This document shows positions 59,074 to 64,000 of a stretch of 64,000 nt of DNA, piece by piece. Made by a program: the position numbers and the translations under genes. Source of the stretch: Ardenticatenaceae bacterium. Lineage in GTDB: Bacteria; Chloroflexota; Anaerolineae; Promineifilales; Promineifilaceae. Position 1 is the stretch's first letter. Each line of letters opens with the position of its first letter. The notes below the pieces were generated by a model, which was not told the origin of the DNA, ran no database searches, and saw only the letters and a program-made list of their open reading frames with translations. The stretch is taken from positions 62,001 to 126,000 of the forward strand of contig JACKBV010000002.1 in NCBI GenBank assembly GCA_020634315.1, written 5' to 3'.

Positions 59074-60249
59074 ATGAATCAATCATTAAGTCTTTATGTG
59101 CATATCCCTTTTTGTCGCCATCGTTGTGCGTACTGTGATTTTAACACGTACACCAGCCTTGGGGATTTGCAAATGAGCTATACCCTGGCCCTGGCGCACG
59201 AAATCCGTCAGGTTGGGCAGGCGGCTGCGGAATTTTCAGGGGGAAAACGGCCGTTTCACACCCTCTTCTTTGGCGGCGGCACACCCTCGCTGATGACACC
59301 CGCACAACTTGAGCAGATTCTTGCTGCGGCGCGTGATGCCTTCATCGTGGCTGACAACCCAGAAATCACGATGGAAGCCAATCCGGGCACAGTTGACGCC
59401 GCCTATTTGCAAGCCGTGCGCCGGTTGGGCATCAATCGCATCAGCTTTGGCGTACAGAGCGCCATCCCCAATGAGTTAACCTTGTTGGAACGCGCACATG
59501 ATTGGGAAACGGCCGTTACCGCCATTCAGCAAGCCCGCGCCGCCGGTTTTGCCAACTTCAGCCTCGATCTCATCTACGGCGTCCCCGGACAAACCCTCGC
59601 CTCGTGGGAAGCGTCGCTGCGTGCCGCATTGGCCCTGAATCCGCCCCACATCAGCCTCTACTGCCTGACCATTGAACCGGGCACGCCCATGATGCGCTGG
59701 CTGCAAAACGGCCGTATTCAGCCCCCCGACCCCGACCTCGCCGCCGACCAATACGAACTGGCTTGCCAGCTGCTCGCCGCGCACGGGCTGGGCCATTACG
59801 AAATTTCAAATTGGGCTTTGCCGGGCTATGAATGTGCCCACAACCTCACCTATTGGCGCAATGGCGAATATTTGGGCCTGGGCGCAGGCGCACATGGACA
59901 CGCCAACGGCTATCGCTATCATGTGGTCAAACAGCCGCGCGTCTATATCCGACGCATGCAAAGCCAGGAGTCCGGGCCGTTTCCGTTGTCGGCGGCCGTC
60001 GCCGCCAGCCACCAGCCTGACCCCCACGAAGCGATGTCCGACACGGTTATCACGCAGCTCCGTCTGCTGCACGAAGGGCTAGACCTGGCTGCGTTCGCCC
60101 ACCATTTTGGGCAAACATTTGCCGAAACTTATGGCGAGACATTGGCACAATTGTTGGAGTGGGGATTGTTATCGCAGGAAAACGGCCGTTTACGTCTCAG
60201 CGAACGAGGTTATTTCCTCAGCAATCAAGTCTTTTACCGGTTTATGTAA
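59074..60249 (+). CDS. hemW: HemW-family radical SAM protein
   Basis: 391 residues from ATG 59074. An earlier ATG (59035) lies within the -35 box and would need another promoter, so the leaderless start is chosen. HemW is a haem chaperone related to coproporphyrinogen III dehydrogenase. Seen: iron-sulfur motif CRHRCAYCDF directly after YVHIPF, the SAM-binding FFGGGTPSLM, EANPGTVD, GINRISFGVQS, DLIYGVPGQT and YEISNWALPGYECAHN. It has the HemW length and lacks the HemN N-terminal extension. Three ACGGCCGT sites. Followed by mobA 7 bp later. Confidence 0.92.
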   Translation: MNQSLSLYVHIPFCRHRCAYCDFNTYTSLGDLQMSYTLALAHEIRQVGQAAAEFSGGKRPFHTLFFGGGTPSLMTPAQLEQILAAARDAFIVADNPEITMEANPGTVDAAYLQAVRRLGINRISFGVQSAIPNELTLLERAHDWETAVTAIQQARAAGFANFSLDLIYGVPGQTLASWEASLRAALALNPPHISLYCLTIEPGTPMMRWLQNGRIQPPDPDLAADQYELACQLLAAHGLGHYEISNWALPGYECAHNLTYWRNGEYLGLGAGAHGHANGYRYHVVKQPRVYIRRMQSQESGPFPLSAAVAASHQPDPHEAMSDTVITQLRLLHEGLDLAAFAHHFGQTFAETYGETLAQLLEWGLLSQENGRLRLSERGYFLSNQVFYRFM

Positions 60250-60256
60250 ATACACG

Positions 60257-60856
60257 ATGATGAGTGACACAAAAACAACCATTGCGATCATGGCTGGCGG
60301 CAAAAGCAGCCGCATGGGGCAAGACAAATCCTTTGTCCTTTTTGAGGGGCAGCCGCTTATTGAACGGGTGATCAATCGCGTCGCCGATCTTGGCGACGAA
60401 TTAATCCTAATCACCAACAAACCGGCCGACTATGCCCATCTGGGGCTGCCGATGTTTAGCGATGTGTATCCGGATCACGGGTCATTGGGGGGAATTTATA
60501 CGGCCGTTTACTATGCCAGCCACCCCTACACCCTCATTGTCGCCTGCGACATGCCCTGGCTTAACCGCGACCTGCTGCACTACATGCTCACGCTGCGCAC
60601 CAGCGCCGACATCGTCGCGCCGCGCTGGGACAAATACCCGGAACCGCTGCACGCCATCTACAACAAAACCTGTTTGCCCCCCATTTTGTCTAAGTTACAG
60701 GCCCAACAGCTAAAAATTACCAGCTTTTTTGGGCAGGTGCAGGTCAGGTTTGTCGAACGGGAAGAGATTGCGCAGTTTGATGGAAACGGCCGTTCCTTCA
60801 CCAACATCAACACACCCGACGAACTCCACAACCAACAAAAAAGGGCAGGTAATTAA
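60257..60856 (+). CDS. mobA: molybdenum cofactor guanylyltransferase
   Basis: 199 residues from ATG 60257, 7 bp after the hemW stop; a longer open frame overlapping hemW is not used. MobA joins GMP to molybdopterin. Seen: nucleotide signature IAIMAGGKSSRMGQDKSFV, the second motif PDHGSLGGIYTAVYYA, the metal Asp in VACDMPWLNRDLLHYM, and YPEPLHAIYNKTC. C-terminal FVEREEIAQFDGNGRSFTNINTPDEL is typical. Length is normal. It points to molybdoenzymes elsewhere in the genome. Confidence 0.92.
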   Translation: MMSDTKTTIAIMAGGKSSRMGQDKSFVLFEGQPLIERVINRVADLGDELILITNKPADYAHLGLPMFSDVYPDHGSLGGIYTAVYYASHPYTLIVACDMPWLNRDLLHYMLTLRTSADIVAPRWDKYPEPLHAIYNKTCLPPILSKLQAQQLKITSFFGQVQVRFVEREEIAQFDGNGRSFTNINTPDELHNQQKRAGN

Positions 60857-60864
60857 CCTGCCCT
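60837..60864 (-). terminator. terminator of folD
   Basis: A 9-bp stem AGGGCAGGT/ACCTGCCCT with a 5-nt loop; on the reverse strand the run of T follows. It overlaps the 3' end of mobA and lies 34 bp after the folD stop. Confidence 0.85.
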
Positions 60865-60897
60865 CTCCAAAAAAATAGCGTATCGCCAAACAGCGCT

Positions 60898-61782
60898 CTA
60901 TTTTTTGCTCAAGCCAATCTCGGCAGCACGCAGCGTATTCGCCATCAACATAGCAATGGTCATCGGGCCAACACCGCCAGGAACAGGCGTAATTGCGCCA
61001 GCCACCTCTTTTGCCGACTCAAAATCCACATCGCCAACCAACCGGTAGCCACGCTTGGCCGTAGGGTCATCTTTTTGGTTAATACCCACATCAATAACCA
61101 CCACGCCCGGTTTGAGCATATCACCCGTCACCATTTCAGTGCGCCCCACGGCCGCAATCAACACATCAGCCCGCTGCAAATGCGCCTTCAAATCTTTTGT
61201 ACGGCTGTGGCAAATCGTCACCGTCGCATCAGCCTTTTGCAAGAGCATCGCCATCGGCAAACCAACAATATTCGACCGCCCCAACACGACAGCCTCAGCA
61301 CCTTTCAAGTTCACACCCGTTTCTTCAAGCAGGCGCATACACCCGGCCGGCGTACAAGGAATAAATAAAGGATCACGCCCCTTCATTGCCAAACGGCCGA
61401 TATTCACCGGATGGAAACCGTCAACATCCTTTGCCAGATCAATCTTGTTTAATACAGCCTCTTCATTGAGATGCTTTGGCAAAGGCAGCTGCACCAAAAT
61501 ACCATCAACCTCTGGATTGGCATTTAACTCAGCTACCAGCTGCTCCAACGCTTCTTGCGTGGTATCCGCCGGTAAATGGTACCCTAAAGAACGAATACCC
61601 AATTGTTCGCATGTACGCTGCTTGCTGCGCACATATGTTGCCGAAGCCGTGTCCTCTCCAACCAAAACAGTTGCCAGGCCAGGAACATAATTGTGTTCTT
61701 GCTGCATTTGAGCGACACCAAGACGCACTTCCTCGCGTACCTTCTCAGCAATGGCTTTCCCATCAATAATCTTTTCTGACAT
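60898..61782 (-). CDS. folD: methylenetetrahydrofolate dehydrogenase/cyclohydrolase
   Basis: 294 residues from ATG 61782, with AAGGTGA 5 bp upstream. A two-activity enzyme turning methylene-THF into formyl-THF. Seen: YVRSKQRTCEQLGI with the catalytic Lys, VDGILVQLPLPKHL, the NADP-binding GRSNIVGLPMAMLLQ, CHSRTKDL, and C-terminal TPVPGGVGPMTIAMLMANT. Length matches the family. Its own terminator follows. Confidence 0.97.
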   Translation of the reverse strand: MSEKIIDGKAIAEKVREEVRLGVAQMQQEHNYVPGLATVLVGEDTASATYVRSKQRTCEQLGIRSLGYHLPADTTQEALEQLVAELNANPEVDGILVQLPLPKHLNEEAVLNKIDLAKDVDGFHPVNIGRLAMKGRDPLFIPCTPAGCMRLLEETGVNLKGAEAVVLGRSNIVGLPMAMLLQKADATVTICHSRTKDLKAHLQRADVLIAAVGRTEMVTGDMLKPGVVVIDVGINQKDDPTAKRGYRLVGDVDFESAKEVAGAITPVPGGVGPMTIAMLMANTLRAAEIGLSKK

Positions 61783-61854
61783 CACTATCACCTTTTTTAC
61801 TTTGCGGGATCATTCAAATATTGATCCACACCCATAAAGATAGTTACTAAAAAC

Positions 61855-61896
61855 AAAAAAGGCCCTCCGCAGTTAACACGAGAAGGGCCTGTTTTT
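61855..61896. terminator. terminator after the 65-residue membrane protein gene
   Basis: AGGCCCT/AGGGCCT with a 17-nt loop, A-run before and T-run after. On the reverse strand it follows the membrane protein gene by 28 bp. Confidence 0.75.
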
Positions 61897-61923
61897 AGTT
61901 CTCAATGACAATAAATCAACTGC

Positions 61924-62121
61924 CTACTTCGGCAGCAATTCCGTATTCATAAATTTATCTAACCAGATACCAAGGGCAATGGCCAGGCATAAGGTTGTGA
62001 AAAAGAAATAACCAAACCCATATTCTGCTGGCGTCGTTCCGACGAAAAACGTCACGGCAGTGGTTACACCAGCGCCTACAGCTATTGATATTATTGCGAG
62101 CAGAATTCGTTTCACCAGCAT
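61924..62121 (-). CDS. small two-helix membrane protein
   Basis: 65 residues with two membrane helices (about 5-27, ILLAIISIAVGAGVTTAVTFFV; about 35-53, GFGYFFFTTLCLAIALGIWL) joined by a short turn, and a short charged tail DKFMNTELLPK. AAAGGAGG-type spacing is hard to judge: the ribosome-binding site is weak but GGAGGC lies near. The terminator after it and the typical codon use support it as real. No family recognised. It stands alone between folD and a receiver gene. Confidence 0.65.
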   Translation of the reverse strand: MLVKRILLAIISIAVGAGVTTAVTFFVGTTPAEYGFGYFFFTTLCLAIALGIWLDKFMNTELLPK

Positions 62122-62213
62122 ATTACAAAGCCTCCAAAGTTAATCACATCGATTTTATTATTGTGTGTTTTATCACAATTGTCAATTAAACAAACAGCCT
62201 GCGCTTTCTATGT

Positions 62214-62597
62214 CTAGTGCGCAGGAGGTTGCAATTCCAACGCCTCTTGCACATGGCGGGTTAATTCATCAGGTGATATAGGTTTTGTCAAATACTTCGT
62301 CGCACCGACACGAAGCCCTTTGCTAATACTTGACAAATCCGTCTTGGCACTGAGCATGATAATTGGCAGCGATGCCGTATCTGCTTCATTACGCAAGGAT
62401 TCACAAACAGCAAAACCATCAATACCCGGCATCATCACATCAAGCAAAATGATATCCGGGCGATTCTTCTTAACCTTGGCCAAAGCATCAAAACCATCTT
62501 CTGCTTCAACCACGTTAAAACCTGCACGAACCAACATCAATCGCAGCAAGGTTCGCGCCATAGGTTCATCATCTACAACCAATACAGACTGAGGCAA
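62214..62597 (-). CDS. single-domain response regulator
   Basis: 127 residues, one receiver: VLVVDDEPMAR, phospho-acceptor Asp53 (IILLDVMMPGIDG), switch Ser (IMLSAKTD) and Lys in YLTKPISPDEL. No output domain. It points the same way as the MBL-fold gene and the receiver at the right edge, 203 bp apart, and may belong to a signalling group that continues outside the window. The partner kinase is unknown. Confidence 0.92.
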   Translation of the reverse strand: MPQSVLVVDDEPMARTLLRLMLVRAGFNVVEAEDGFDALAKVKKNRPDIILLDVMMPGIDGFAVCESLRNEADTASLPIIMLSAKTDLSSISKGLRVGATKYLTKPISPDELTRHVQEALELQPPAH

Positions 62598-62800
62598 GCT
62601 GTCTCCTAATCACATTGCGGCAGACATAACCGTAAGCGTGGTTACGCAAAAACACAAATACTCACACAACCACTAACATACAGGGAGACCGCCAGTTTGA
62701 TAAGTATTTCTTAACACAGTGTGGGCTAAACCCAACAATACCTATTATTTTAATCAAATATTCGTTACAAGCAATTCGAGCAAGGGGTTCAAAAAAGGAG

Positions 62801-63661
62801 TCAGTCCGGTAAATTGTGATCAAGGGGCAATTCTACTTGCATCCCTTCCCGCGCCAGAATCGTCCGTGGGAATACTTTTCTGGTTTGCTGCAAAATATTT
62901 GCCACTTCATGATCAGTCAAGTCAGGCGAGTAATGGAACAAAGCTAATGTTTTGACACCAGCTTCAATTGCTGCCTGAGCAGCCTCTAACCAACAACTAT
63001 GTCCCCAATCAGAGAAACGATTTCGCTCTTCCATAGATGCAAAATGAGCATCATGAATTAATAGATCGGCCCCCTGTGCCAGTTTTAGAACGTTTGGATC
63101 AAACCCGCCATCGGGATGACTGACATCGCTGCAATAGGCAAAGACGCGGTTATCGCTTTCAATGCGGAAACCGAGACAGCCACCCGGATGTTGCAGATCG
63201 GCAACGTGAACGGCCGTATTCTCACCTATCACAATCGTCTCCCCATCCGTCACTTCTTTGACCAACAAATCCGCCGGGAGTGTCTTGTAAGAAAATGGCA
63301 AATACGGCTCAATAAACTGGCCCGCCAGAATTTCTTCCAACTGCTTGTTGACACGTTTTTGCCCGACCAGCACAAAGCGATTGCTGCGCCCCATAATAGG
63401 CGAAAAGAAGGGAAATCCCTGAATATGATCCCAATGTGTATGACTAATAAGGATACTGCCCGTTATGCGTCCGCTGCTCTCACGTTGTAAGAGTTGGCCT
63501 AAATTCCTGATACCAGAACCGGCGTCAATAATGATCAGCTGCTGATCTGAGGTACGTATCTCAATACAAGCCGTATTGCCCCCCACTTTTATTGTCTCAG
63601 GTCCCGGTACTGGTATCGTGCCACGTACACCCCAAAATCGAATGCGCAAGTTTGACCTCAA
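62801..63661 (-). CDS. MBL-fold metallo-hydrolase
   Basis: 286 residues. Metallo-beta-lactamase fold: LRIRFWGVRGTIPVPG at the N-terminus, LIIIDAGSGIRNLG, the metal motif ISHTHWDHIQGFPFF, a second His in LQHPGGCLGFRI, Asp in FAYCSDVSHPDGG, and ADLLIHDAHFA. This is the RNase Z/PqqB-like subgroup, often found next to receiver and kinase genes in environmental bacteria, perhaps hydrolysing a cyclic nucleotide or phosphodiester. The substrate cannot be read. Flanked by receivers on both sides. Confidence 0.88.
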   Translation of the reverse strand: MRSNLRIRFWGVRGTIPVPGPETIKVGGNTACIEIRTSDQQLIIIDAGSGIRNLGQLLQRESSGRITGSILISHTHWDHIQGFPFFSPIMGRSNRFVLVGQKRVNKQLEEILAGQFIEPYLPFSYKTLPADLLVKEVTDGETIVIGENTAVHVADLQHPGGCLGFRIESDNRVFAYCSDVSHPDGGFDPNVLKLAQGADLLIHDAHFASMEERNRFSDWGHSCWLEAAQAAIEAGVKTLALFHYSPDLTDHEVANILQQTRKVFPRTILAREGMQVELPLDHNLPD

Positions 63662-63763
63662 ATTTCCAAGTTTATGTAAGCTATTCGCAGAATGGACTCA
63701 GTATAGCAAATTACAGGCAAATTTGTCAGTTTATGTCGTTTTTTTTCGGTATTTTTACACAGC

Positions 63764-63791
63764 AAAAAAAGACCCACTACAGAAGTGGGTC
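63764..63791 (-). terminator. terminator of the right-edge response regulator gene
   Basis: An 8-bp stem GACCCACT/AGTGGGTC; on the reverse strand seven T follow. It lies 32 bp after the stop at 63823. Confidence 0.87.
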
Positions 63792-63822
63792 CTGGTAAAT
63801 GATATTAAAAAAGCTCTGCGCC

Positions 63823-64000
63823 TTAACTTTGATTGAGGACTCTTTCAACGCTATCAAGCAATTCTTGAGGGCCAAAGGGTTTGGTAATATAGTCATTAAC
63901 TCTGGCAATATGCAAACCTAAAACCCGGTCAATGCTTTGCGCTTTAGCCGTGACCACAATAACCGGAATTTCGCGCATTTCCTCGGAAGCCTTCATTTTC
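63823..64000 (-). CDS. response regulator, C-terminal part (5' end beyond window)
   Basis: Only the last 58 codons are visible. They carry the C-terminal half of a receiver: EIPVIVVTAKAQ with the switch Thr, then NDYITKPFGPQELL with the conserved Lys, ending shortly after. So it is either a lone receiver or a larger protein ending in one. The phospho-acceptor Asp lies outside the window. Confidence 0.85.
   Translation of the reverse strand, partial: KMKASEEMREIPVIVVTAKAQSIDRVLGLHIARVNDYITKPFGPQELLDSVERVLNQS

Noticed and set aside
1..64000. Mobile elements, prophage or genomic island
   Set aside because: No transposase, integrase, terminal inverted repeats or att-like duplications at the tRNA genes were seen, and codon use looks uniform.

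Overview
This window looks like chromosomal core DNA of a Chloroflexota (Anaerolineae-like) bacterium. That assignment is inference. It rests on the many large multi-GAF sensor kinases, a proline/threonine-rich lipoprotein linker, an archaeal-type HMG-CoA synthase with a DUF35 partner, and medium GC content. No 16S rRNA gene, transposase, integrase, phage gene or CRISPR array was seen.

Layout. 1-4.9 kb: a reverse-strand two-component operon (response regulator-kinase, lone receiver, hybrid kinase). 5.1-6.6 kb: a TPR membrane protein and maf. 6.7-12.35 kb: one long reverse-strand translation operon behind a strong promoter, in transcription order tRNA-Thr(UGU), tRNA-Tyr, tRNA-Thr(GGU), tuf, rpmG, tRNA-Trp, secE, nusG, rplK, rplA, rplJ, rplL. 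It closes with a terminator and is not followed by rpoB/rpoC. 12.5-21 kb: a membrane protein with an ATP-grasp ligase, a Tat-exported protein, era, an Lgt-like protein and a 1,132-residue kinase. 21-24.2 kb: mgsA, a branched-chain aminotransferase and an intact thiolase, each of the last two preceded by a terminator-like hairpin just before its ribosome-binding site. 24.26-24.53 kb: thirteen 21-bp tandem repeats. 24.6-28.2 kb: an orphan ABC ATPase, a cyclic-nucleotide-sensing-type kinase and asd.

28.3-35.5 kb is a reverse-strand cytochrome c maturation operon: a DUF2007-like protein, CcmE of the C-x3-Y type, CcmF, CcmH, a CcmG-like thioredoxin, a CcmI-like zinc-ribbon protein, a two-haem cytochrome and an EthD-like protein. 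A perfect CRP-type palindrome sits in the divergent region in front of it. 35.8-43.3 kb: a DinB-like protein, YgfZ-like protein, gyrA with a promoter-terminator leader, a winged-helix ATPase, an AIM24 protein and a divergent PdxH homologue. 43.4-44.8 kb: a small module with a leaderless XRE regulator, a 56-residue coiled-coil protein and a two-repeat mannan-binding (MVL-type) lectin with eight cysteines.

44.9-49.25 kb is a mevalonate-pathway cluster: class II HMG-CoA reductase, archaeal-type HMG-CoA synthase, a thiolase homologue and a DUF35 protein. The thiolase homologue has lost its catalytic Cys (Asp) and His (Asn), whereas the paralogue at 23 kb keeps both. 49.5-59 kb: a lipoprotein glycosidase, two sensor kinases, an M24 peptidase, a biotinyl carrier protein and NfeD. 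59-64 kb: hemW (apparently leaderless), mobA, folD, a small membrane protein, two response regulators and an MBL-fold hydrolase.

The most striking global feature is the 8-bp palindrome ACGGCCGT. About 80 copies were counted by eye where about one is expected. It is absent from the translation operon and dense elsewhere, resembling the HIP1 palindrome of cyanobacteria. It leaves visible footprints in the proteins (TAV, NGR and RP motifs).
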